Source: Candidatus Treponema excrementipullorum (GTDB lineage: Bacteria > Spirochaetota > Spirochaetia > Treponematales > Treponemataceae). Taken from it: 16,536 nt of DNA. The stretch is taken from positions 1 through 16,536 of the forward strand of contig JAHLFV010000209.1 in NCBI GenBank assembly GCA_018883625.1, written 5' to 3'. The translations under genes were made by a program, and so were the position numbers. Shown here in pieces: positions 1 to 5,386 of the stretch. A model generated the notes under the pieces. That model did not search any database. It was not told the origin of the DNA and was given only the letters and a program-made list of their open reading frames with translations. Position 1 is the first letter of the stretch, and each line of letters opens with the position of its first letter.

Positions 1-1
1 C

Positions 2-274
2 ACAGAAGCCGTTTCGATCTTGAAAAGGCGACTTCAACAAGATAGTTTTCCCCACGAAATCGGAATTTTTTTAGGATATCCTTTGGAAGATGTTCAAGGT
101 TTTATTGCTGAGCCGAAAGCGACATCAAAAATTTGCGGATACTGGAAAGTATACCACAATGTTGACGAAAAGCAAAAACTTTTTGAACGATTTAAAAAGT
201 GTACGGATTGTATTTGTCGGAGAATGTATGAAGGTCAATCTTTGACGGAAATATTTCAAATTAAAACAACATAA
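2..274 (+). CDS. DUF3793 family protein, C-terminal part (cut by left edge)
   Basis: The reading frame is open to the left edge, so this is the 3' part of a gene; the TTG at 20 is an internal codon, not a start. The 90 visible residues carry the family's hallmark block FPHEIGIFLGYPLEDVQGFI, then CGYWKVY and a Cys-containing tail (CTDCICRRMYEG). These fit the C-terminal half of DUF3793, a small family of unknown biochemical role found in Firmicutes and treponemes. The stop is 19 bases before the flavodoxin ATG, with that gene's ribosome binding site in the gap, so the two genes are probably one operon. To my knowledge DUF3793 genes often sit beside flavodoxin genes, which hints at a redox or iron-related role, but nothing here proves it. 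Family assignment is confident; function is unknown. Confidence 0.85.
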   Translation, partial: TEAVSILKRRLQQDSFPHEIGIFLGYPLEDVQGFIAEPKATSKICGYWKVYHNVDEKQKLFERFKKCTDCICRRMYEGQSLTEIFQIKTT

Positions 275-293
275 ATTTTAAGGAGGTTTTTAT

Positions 294-710
294 ATGAAAA
301 TTTACATTGTGTATTGGTCTGGGACCGGTAATACAGAGATTATGGCTCAGGCAGTATATGAAGGTGCCAAAAACAATGGTGGCGATGTAGAGCTGAAGAC
401 GGTTTCAGATAATGTTATTCCTGAGGATAACGACGTTCTCGTATTTGGTTGTCCTGCTATGGGAGCGGAAGAATTGGAACCGGACGAATTTGAACCGTAT
501 TTTGCTTCCATTGAAGGTAAACTATCCGGCAAAAAAGTAGGACTGTTTGGTTCTTATGACTGGGGAGACGGAGAGTGGATGCGTTCATGGCAGTCTCGGG
601 TGGAAGCTGCCGGAGGTATATTGCTGTCAGAAGGTGTGATAGCTCATAGCGCTCCTGACGAAGAATCTTTGGAGGCTTGCAGAAATCTGGGAAAACTAGC
701 CACAATGTGA
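294..710 (+). CDS. Short-chain flavodoxin
   Basis: A 138-residue FMN-binding electron carrier, expected in the cytoplasm, where flavodoxins replace ferredoxin in low-potential reactions, often when iron is short. The N-terminus is beta strand 1 followed by the phosphate-binding loop SGTGNTE (residues 9-15), the FMN signature. FGCPAMGAEELE (about 51-62) corresponds to the first isoalloxazine loop, and GSYDWGDGEWM (about 86-96) to the second loop, with aromatic residues that should stack on the flavin. Length matches clostridial-type short flavodoxins and the C-terminal helix is complete. The ATG has an excellent ribosome binding site (AAGGAGG, 280-286). It follows the DUF3793 gene and is followed by a strong hairpin, so it is the last gene of its operon. 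The specific electron partner cannot be told. Confidence 0.95.
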   Translation: MKIYIVYWSGTGNTEIMAQAVYEGAKNNGGDVELKTVSDNVIPEDNDVLVFGCPAMGAEELEPDEFEPYFASIEGKLSGKKVGLFGSYDWGDGEWMRSWQSRVEAAGGILLSEGVIAHSAPDEESLEACRNLGKLATM

Positions 711-740
711 TAGTTATCAAGATAAAGTGTCAAATTTTGC

Positions 741-780
741 AAAGGCTGTCTTGAAAGTGTAAACTTTCAAGACAGCCTTT
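741..780 (+). terminator. Hairpin terminator after the flavodoxin gene
   Basis: A perfect 18-bp stem (741-758 pairing with 763-780) closes a 4-base loop (GTAA). The left arm starts AAAGG and the right arm ends CCTTT, followed by CATT, so the U-run is short but the stem is very stable. It lies 30 bases past the flavodoxin stop. The stem core CTGTCTTGAAAG resembles that of the terminator at 3226-3267. Confidence 0.75.
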
Positions 781-893
781 CATTCGAGTCGGGGTTCAAG
801 AAACTTGTAAAAAATCTTTGTGAAAATTATCAAAGACGGTGGAGATAAAAACCTTAATAACTTGAAAATACATAATATATCAATGTTTTAAGA

Positions 894-925
894 TTGACAG
901 CTTAGGTTTGTACAGTATCGTACAA
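894..925 (+). promoter_or_regulatory. Promoter with overlapping palindromic operator
   Basis: A consensus -35 box TTGACA lies at 894-899. A weak -10 (TATCGT, 916-921) follows at 16 bases. The -10 falls inside a perfect inverted repeat TTGTAC-AGTATC-GTACAA (908-925). A palindrome over the -10 is the typical place for a repressor, for example a TetR-type protein. It lies 44 bases before the start codon of the truncated methyltransferase. No regulator gene is visible nearby. The remaining stretch 781-893 shows nothing I can name. Confidence 0.45.
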
Positions 926-968
926 CACAATTAAGAAAATACTACAGAAGAGAAGGGATGTGTTTCAT

Positions 969-1124
969 ATGCTTAAAAAATTTTTAGAAAACTGTAAAAA
1001 ACCACAGGGAAAACTGGGGAAATTTATAATTAACGCCATGAATAAAGGTCATGCACCTTTGAGTGGTTGGGCGTTAACTGTTTTTCCCCCAGCTGATGGC
1101 GAACGATTCCTTGATGTCGGCTGA
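969..1124 (+). pseudogene. Class I SAM methyltransferase, 5' fragment (51 codons)
   Basis: This frame starts with ATG behind AGAAGGGA (951-958) and gives 51 residues that look like the start of a class I SAM-dependent methyltransferase: GKLGKFIINAMNKGHAPLSG and then a tryptophan-containing helix leading to FLDVG. LDVG is the first half of motif I, where CGGG should follow; instead the frame hits TGA at 1122-1124. From about 1121 onward the DNA codes, on the other strand, for a piece of a cyclase, so the gene was cut by a rearrangement rather than by a point mutation. The promoter, ribosome binding site and first 50 codons look intact, so a short peptide could still be made. Recognition rests on the pattern of the N-terminus and is fairly but not completely secure. 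Confidence 0.65.
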
Positions 1125-1720
1125 CTGTAATTTGTCCGGCTTCTGAAAGGGAGCACATTCGAGAGGCATGATTAACCGGGGAACCGATGACGGTATAATC
1201 GAGTCGGGAATATTCCCCTAAATCTCCTAAAATAACATTTCCGATGTCTGCACCGATACCGGCGGGCAAAAGAGAATCATTTTTATTGATATTCCGCTGT
1301 ATTTCCAAGGCTGCGGTAAAACTTTGCAACATAGCAGTTTCCGGGAAATAGGCCAACAACCCGTCTCCCATGATTTTGTTGATACGTCCGCCGTACTTTC
1401 CGATGATACCACTGATTTCCTTTTTTGGCGAAAATATCTTCTCCTGTATGCAATGTACTGAACAAAGTGGAAGAAAATAAGGCTTGTGTCCTGTAGTCAT
1501 ATATAACCATGGTATATGAGGCCTGTATATAAGGCAAATGGAAAAATCTGAGGATTCTACCGGAAGGCAGTTGAAATCTGTCTCCGTTGCCCATGGGAAA
1601 AACGGGACTTCTGATCCCAAAGTAGGGAATATAAATAGCGGTAATAGGGTGACAAAAAATCACCACTTGGGGGTGCAAAAATTGCTCAATGTAAGGTAGA
1701 ATCCCGCAAATATCAGGACG
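1121..1720 (-). pseudogene. ODP-like metallo-beta-lactamase/class III nucleotide cyclase remnant
   Basis: Read on the minus strand from 1720, one frame gives a stretch like the ODP/FprA type of metallo-beta-lactamase fold: RPDICGILPYIEQFLHP, then GDRFQLPSGRILRF, then TMVIYDYRTQALFSSTLF. At a run of six T (1421-1426) the frame changes, and the second frame reads as the C-terminal half of a class III adenylyl/guanylyl cyclase: GGRINKIMGDGLLAYFPE, DYTVIGSPVNHASRM, and GQITVS at the end. Removing one base of the run joins the frames as IFAKKEISGIIGKYGG. The beginning of the ODP domain, the first half of the cyclase domain (with its first metal-binding Asp) and the cyclase C-terminus are missing. 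ODP metal-ligand positions also look changed (His to Gln before ASYT, Asp to Thr in LFSSTLF). The cyclase identity is strong; the ODP identity is moderate. It is a decayed, non-functional gene. Confidence 0.65.
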
Positions 1721-1740
1721 TACCTTACAGTGAGCAATTT
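1679..1740. repeat. 20-bp inverted repeat at the pseudogene junction
   Basis: Bases 1679-1698 are the reverse complement of 1721-1740 with a single mismatch (19 of 20), separated by 22 bases. The left arm lies in the antisense ODP-like coding sequence (LPYIEQF); the right arm begins where ODP-like sequence stops and runs into the rubrerythrin fragment. There is no U-run, so it is not a typical terminator. It looks like a scar of a fold-back or template-switch event. Confidence 0.8.
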
Positions 1741-2080
1741 GGAGCGATCCATAGAAAGTGAACATACCGAGTGGGAGTTTGTGTATCCCCATTTTGCTGA
1801 TATCGCCCTTCGGGAAGGTTTTCCCCGGTTGGCAACAGTATGGCGTTCTATTGCTGTTGCAGAAAAATACCATGAAAAACGTTTTCGGGCTATGTTACAA
1901 AATGTTCAGGCCGGTAATGAAATAGAATCTTTCTACCAATCTCTGATAAGAAGTGCGGAAAAAATTCGTGTATTGCGCTGTGATTCTTGCGGGTACGTTG
2001 CCGAAGACGGTGTGGTGCCGGATTTTTGTCCTGTATGTGGAATAGGACCGGAACAGTTTAAGCCTTTAGGAAAAACATAA
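1721..2080 (+). pseudogene. Rubrerythrin, 3' fragment
   Basis: Rubrerythrins are diiron peroxide reductases of anaerobes, built as a four-helix ferritin-like domain followed by a rubredoxin-like domain. Here only the second helix pair and the rubredoxin-like tail remain: NLERSIESEHTEWEFVYPHF, then AIAVAEKYHEKRF (the second ExxH helix), then CDSCGY and CPVCG, whose four cysteines would hold one iron. The first helix pair, with half of the diiron ligands, is absent; an in-frame stop lies at 1697-1699. GTG at 1730 could be read as a start but has no ribosome binding site and would give a protein without half of its active site. The upstream sequence is the antisense ODP/cyclase remnant and the junction lies in the inverted repeat, so the 5' half was lost by rearrangement. 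The 3' end is intact. Confidence 0.8.
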
Positions 2081-2157
2081 AATAAAAATTTCTAGTCGAG
2101 CTGAATAATATTGTGAAGAAAGCTGTGGATACGAGCAGGTATCTTTGGGGCTTTTGC

Positions 2158-2186
2158 TTGCTATATTTGTAGATTCATATTATAAT
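2158..2186 (+). promoter_or_regulatory. Probable rsmI-flgM promoter
   Basis: TTGCTA (2158-2163), a 17-base spacer and a perfect TATAAT (2181-2186). Transcription should begin around 2192-2194, at or next to the preferred GTG start codon of rsmI (2193), which would make a nearly leaderless message. It lies downstream of all upstream in-frame start codons, which supports the short start. Confidence 0.55.
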
Positions 2187-2192
2187 AAGGGT

Positions 2193-2924
2193 GTGTCAAC
2201 TTTATACATAGTCGGAACACCTATCGGTAATTTGGGGGATATTACTTACAGGGCTTTGGAAACTTTTAAAACAGTTGATGTTATTGCCTGTGAGGATACC
2301 CGCCACACGTTGCAGCTTTTGACCCACTTTGAAATCAGAAAGCCTTTGGTTTCTTGCAGGGCCCGTAATGAAGAAGTTGCGGCGCAAAAAATAGTCCGAT
2401 TATTGGATGAAGGGCAGACTGTTGCTTATGCCAGTGATGCAGGAACGCCGGGTATAAGTGATCCCGGAGCTGTATTGGTGGACGCTGCCCGTGAAGCCGG
2501 TCATAAGGTTGTCCCTATACCGGGAGCATCGGCATTTGTTTCCTTAGTTAGTGTGGCTGGTACCGGTGGTAAAACCTTGATTTTTGAAGGGTTCCTTTCA
2601 CCAAAACCTGGTAGACGGCGTTCTCGACTGAAAGAGCTTATGTCTATGGGATATGCATTTATTTTGTATGAATCTCCCTTTAGAATTGTTAAGCTTTTAC
2701 AGGATATTGCCGATATTCAGTGTGAGCGTCGCATTGTAGTAGGACGGGAGCTTACGAAGTTGCACGAAGAAATAGTGGAGGGGACAGCGGCAGAAGTCCT
2801 TGAGGATTTTGCCGGGCGCAACAAAGTACTGGGAGAGTTTGTTGTGTTTGTTTCGGGTTGTAAGGCGGCTCAACCTTTAGAAGAACTTAATGAAAGAGTA
2901 GAGGATGATCAAAATGATGATTGA
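2193..2924 (+). CDS. rsmI: 16S rRNA (cytidine-1402-2'-O)-methyltransferase RsmI
   Basis: A tetrapyrrole-methylase-fold enzyme that uses SAM to methylate the 2'-OH of C1402 in the decoding centre of 16S rRNA. The family signature is complete: LYIVGTPIGNLGDIT at the N-terminus, DVIACEDTRHT (about 29-39), YASDAGTPGISDPG (79-92) and PIPGASA (108-114). At 243 residues it is slightly shorter than many RsmI proteins. I chose GTG 2193 because conservation begins there (MSTLYIVGTP) and a good promoter lies just upstream; the frame stays open to TTG at 2145, giving 16 extra unconserved residues. AAGG at 2187-2190 is only two bases from the GTG, too close for a normal ribosome binding site. The 3' end overlaps flgM by 11 bases, so the two are translated from one message. 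Confidence 0.93.
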   Translation: MSTLYIVGTPIGNLGDITYRALETFKTVDVIACEDTRHTLQLLTHFEIRKPLVSCRARNEEVAAQKIVRLLDEGQTVAYASDAGTPGISDPGAVLVDAAREAGHKVVPIPGASAFVSLVSVAGTGGKTLIFEGFLSPKPGRRRSRLKELMSMGYAFILYESPFRIVKLLQDIADIQCERRIVVGRELTKLHEEIVEGTAAEVLEDFAGRNKVLGEFVVFVSGCKAAQPLEELNERVEDDQNDD

Positions 2925-3204
2925 TAGACTTGGAGGAATTAACCCACTTAATACGTTGCAGAGTTCCCAGCGTACAACTGCGAAATCTTCAGTGTCCCTT
3001 GGTTCAGATACGATTTCCGTATCTAAAGAAGCACAGGAAATGGCAGAAGCATATTATCTGTCAGAAGTGGCTGCAGAAACGCCGGATGTAAGAACGGATT
3101 TGGTGGAACAGATAAAACTTAAAATACAAGATCCGGCTTACCTGAATGACAGTGTGTTTGAATCTGTTGCAGACGGTATAATGGGAACCTTTTTTGGGAA
3201 ATAA
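2914..3204 (+). CDS. flgM: Anti-sigma-28 factor FlgM
   Basis: A small (96-residue) protein that holds the flagellar sigma factor FliA inactive until the hook-basal body is finished. The N-terminus MMIDRLGGINPL and the region DTISVSKEAQEMAEA (a FlgM-type 'D.v.iS..A' block) are typical. The C-terminal half, the sigma-binding helices, contains VRTDLVEQIKLKIQDPAYL, matching the family pattern 'R...v..lk..I..G.Y'. ATG 2914 is preferred over ATG 2905 because GAGG (2901-2904) is then correctly spaced; ATG 2917 would also work. It overlaps the end of rsmI and is followed by a strong terminator, so expression seems to come from the rsmI promoter. I see no FliA-type promoter in front of it. Confidence 0.88.
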   Translation: MMIDRLGGINPLNTLQSSQRTTAKSSVSLGSDTISVSKEAQEMAEAYYLSEVAAETPDVRTDLVEQIKLKIQDPAYLNDSVFESVADGIMGTFFGK

Positions 3205-3225
3205 GTTATTGATTTGTAAGTAGTG

Positions 3226-3267
3226 GACTGTCTTAAAGAACTAAAGCTTTGAGACAGTCTTTTTTTT
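3226..3267 (+). terminator. Intrinsic terminator after flgM
   Basis: A 13-bp stem (3226-3238 pairing with 3247-3259, one G-U pair) with an 8-base loop is followed by eight T (3260-3267). It lies 21 bases past the flgM stop and ends the rsmI-flgM unit. The stem core GACTGTCTTAAAG resembles the hairpin at 741-780. Confidence 0.9.
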
Positions 3268-3277
3268 ATTCAAACTA

Positions 3278-3306
3278 TTAAATTATTTTTAATAATGATG
3301 TATAAT
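3278..3306 (+). promoter_or_regulatory. Possible promoter of the ADH-like gene
   Basis: A perfect TATAAT at 3301-3306 in a very AT-rich stretch, with a poor -35 (TTAAAT, 3278-3283) 17 bases upstream. It comes just after the flgM terminator and would give a leader of about 26 bases carrying AAGGGG (3326-3331) before GTG 3338. The TTGACA at 3306-3311 has no -10 at the right distance. Confidence 0.4.
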
Positions 3307-3337
3307 TGACAAAAGGTTGTTATAAAAGGGGACTTTC

Positions 3338-4486
3338 GTGGCAGATTTAAATTTTACTATTTCACCTAACATTATTTTAGGAGCTTATGCTTCATTTCGT
3401 TTAGGCCTTGCTGCCAAAAACTGGGGCAATCGGTATATGGTGATTGTAGATCCGATTCTAAAAGAAATTGCCAAGTTGGATACAATTTTTAATTCTTTAA
3501 CAACACGAGGGGTCAATTATATTGTGTTTGATAGGATTACTTCCGGTCCTGATTCAGAAACAATACAAGATGCATTGCAGTTGGCCCGAAAATCCTATAT
3601 TCAGGGAGTAATTGCTATCGGTGGCTCTTCCATTCAGTCCATCGGTCGAGTCGTAAGCAGTTTATATAACGAAACTAAGAGTATATACAATTACATAGAC
3701 GGAGATGTTCCCGAGACGGAGCCGCTACCCTTTATTTCCATTCCATCAAAGGCAATCAGTGAATTCGGTTTTTCTGACAATGTTCCCATTGTTGATGCCA
3801 GAATCCGTCAGTGCAGAATTTTAAAAATTAACGCTGATGTTTGCAAGCTTGCGGTATTTGATGCCAGCTTACCTACGTTTTTGCCACCGAACCAAAGTGG
3901 AGCCGTTTCCTTGGAAATACTGTGTTTGGCCTGTGAAGCATATTTATCCCAAAAGGCTTCCTTTTTTTCGGATATGTTTGCAGAAAAGGCCTTTTCATTG
4001 TTGAATGGATACCTTGATTCTCCGGAAAAAAGTATTTCATTGGGATCTCACGAGGATTTATTGTCTCAAGTGGGATGTTTGGTATCCTTGGCAACAGGTT
4101 TGGCATCTATTGGTCCTGCCTCTTTGCTGGCTTTGACAATCCGTACCCGGTATGGAATTCCCCGTTCCTTGACTACTGCGATTATATTACCCTGTATGTT
4201 GGAAGATTTGCGGTCTTATAAGGCAGAAAAGATTGCAACTATTTCAAAACAGTTGGGATTTGCGGAACAAACTTCAGACACGGAAGAAGCTATAACACGG
4301 TTGATTGAAGGCATACGGCAAAAAATGGCATTGATGAAATTACCCACGCGGTTAAAAGAGCTTTCTTTGTCCATGGAAGAATTAACCGTTGCTGTAGAAG
4401 ATGCAGGGCAGTTGGAGTTGATAAATAATATGCCCCGTTCCATGACTACAGGTGATTTGTTTACTCTGATGAAAAGTTCCTTTTAA
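3338..4486 (+). CDS. Iron-containing alcohol dehydrogenase-like protein, metal site lost
   Basis: 382 residues, the usual length of the iron-dependent (type III) alcohol dehydrogenase family. The Rossmann-type N-terminal half is recognisable: YMVIVDPIL, GVNYIVFDRITSGPD, and IQGVIAIGGSSIQSIG, the counterpart of the 'GGGSxxDxAK' nucleotide loop but with Asp and Lys replaced. In the helical half I aligned CLACEAYL with the family's 'DALTHAIEAY' and IPRSLTTAIILP with 'PHGVANAILLP'. In this hand alignment the metal Asp becomes Glu and the metal His residues become Leu, Ser and Arg. A working iron or zinc site is therefore unlikely, and the protein may bind a nucleotide or partner instead. GTG 3338 has AAGGGG in front. 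It is followed after 20 bases by the SpoU gene on the same strand. The substrate is unknown. Confidence 0.75.
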   Translation: MADLNFTISPNIILGAYASFRLGLAAKNWGNRYMVIVDPILKEIAKLDTIFNSLTTRGVNYIVFDRITSGPDSETIQDALQLARKSYIQGVIAIGGSSIQSIGRVVSSLYNETKSIYNYIDGDVPETEPLPFISIPSKAISEFGFSDNVPIVDARIRQCRILKINADVCKLAVFDASLPTFLPPNQSGAVSLEILCLACEAYLSQKASFFSDMFAEKAFSLLNGYLDSPEKSISLGSHEDLLSQVGCLVSLATGLASIGPASLLALTIRTRYGIPRSLTTAIILPCMLEDLRSYKAEKIATISKQLGFAEQTSDTEEAITRLIEGIRQKMALMKLPTRLKELSLSMEELTVAVEDAGQLELINNMPRSMTTGDLFTLMKSSF

Positions 4487-4506
4487 GAAATTAAGCGAGC
4501 TATAAG

Positions 4507-5376
4507 ATGATTTCTCCTGATAAACTGCAATATATTCATGGCGGTCAAAAGCGCCGGAAATTAGCTCTTTGCTTTGGTGCCTTGGAAAGAGATATTATCG
4601 GTTGTGCAGAAAATGGTTGTGGATATAATTTTCCTTCAATGACTCGACAAGAGTATATTCGCCGTCTTGTAGAAATTGTTTTGGAGGACCCCCAGTTAGC
4701 CTCTGCAGAAAAGACTGCTTTGGAAAAGTTGTTACAGGAAGAACCGCTGGATGAACACCGGATTTGTAATCGTGCCAGAAATGCTTTATTGGCAATTATT
4801 GGTACCTTTCCGGCTGAATGGGATTTGATTATCGCACCACATAGAAAAACGGCTTCTTGTGAGCATGTCTTGGAGCCGAAAGGTGCAGAGAATACAGGAA
4901 ACCTTGGGCCTTCCGGCGAAGGAATAACCAGAGATTTTTATCCCAATCTTTTTGTATACGCAGAAGATATTCGTTCACCGTTTAATTTGGGATCAATTTT
5001 CCGTACTGCAGAAGCAATGGGGGCACAGGGAGTTTTTCTGTCACCCGGTTGTTGTGATCCGCTGCATCCTCGGGCAGTTCGCTCTGCCATGGGATGTATA
5101 GAAGTTATGGAGTGGAAGCGACTTGCTTTGGACGAATTGCCGAATCTACCGATTTTTGTTTTAGAAACAGGAGGAACACCGTTAAGGGATTTTGTTTTTC
5201 CTAAAGAAGGCATAGTTATTATCGGCTCAGAAGAATTAGGGGTCAGCCCGGAGGCTCTTGCCAAAGGAACCTATGGACAGGTAACTATTCCCATGAAGGG
5301 TATGAAAGCTTCCCTGAATGTGGGTGTGGCTTTTGGTATACTGATGGAAGCCTGGACTAGTTATATTGCCCATTGA
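4507..5376 (+). CDS. TrmH/SpoU family RNA 2'-O-ribose methyltransferase
   Basis: A SAM-dependent RNA methyltransferase of the knotted SPOUT fold. The catalytic domain is the C-terminal half (about 147-289) with all three SpoU motifs: motif 1 SPFNLGSIFRTAEAMG (157-172, with Asn160 and Arg166), motif 2 IVIIGSEELGVSPEAL (236-251) and motif 3 VTIPMKGMKASLNVGVAFG (259-277). The knot binds SAM and the enzyme should act as a dimer. Residues 1-145 are an unusual helical, partly charged N-terminal region (many Arg, Glu and Cys) that does not look like the usual L30e-like substrate domain, so the RNA target (tRNA or rRNA) cannot be read off. The ATG has no good ribosome binding site, and the gap from the ADH-like gene is 20 bases, so translation may depend on the upstream gene. 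It converges on the HDOD gene with 10 bases between. Confidence 0.88.
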   Translation: MISPDKLQYIHGGQKRRKLALCFGALERDIIGCAENGCGYNFPSMTRQEYIRRLVEIVLEDPQLASAEKTALEKLLQEEPLDEHRICNRARNALLAIIGTFPAEWDLIIAPHRKTASCEHVLEPKGAENTGNLGPSGEGITRDFYPNLFVYAEDIRSPFNLGSIFRTAEAMGAQGVFLSPGCCDPLHPRAVRSAMGCIEVMEWKRLALDELPNLPIFVLETGGTPLRDFVFPKEGIVIIGSEELGVSPEALAKGTYGQVTIPMKGMKASLNVGVAFGILMEAWTSYIAH

Positions 5377-5386
5377 GGATTGAATC

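Noticed and set aside
781..815. tRNA-like T-arm text (TTCGAGTC, GGTTCAAG)
   Set aside because: No acceptor stem, anticodon arm or D-arm can be folded around it on either strand.
1030..1080. C-terminal continuation of the cyclase frame on the minus strand
   Set aside because: This part is antisense to well-matching methyltransferase codons and shows no cyclase similarity; cyclase sequence stops near 1121.
1730..2080. Rubrerythrin starting at GTG 1730 as an intact gene
   Set aside because: There is no ribosome binding site, half of the four-helix domain is missing, and the codon lies inside the inverted repeat at a rearrangement junction.
2880..2913. A separate FliA-dependent promoter for flgM
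   Set aside because: No TAAA-N15-GCCGATAA-like pattern was found; overlap with rsmI explains expression.
3306..3311. TTGACA as the -35 box of the ADH-like gene
   Set aside because: The sequence 16-18 bases downstream is G-rich and not a -10; the nearer TATAAA is only 9 bases away.
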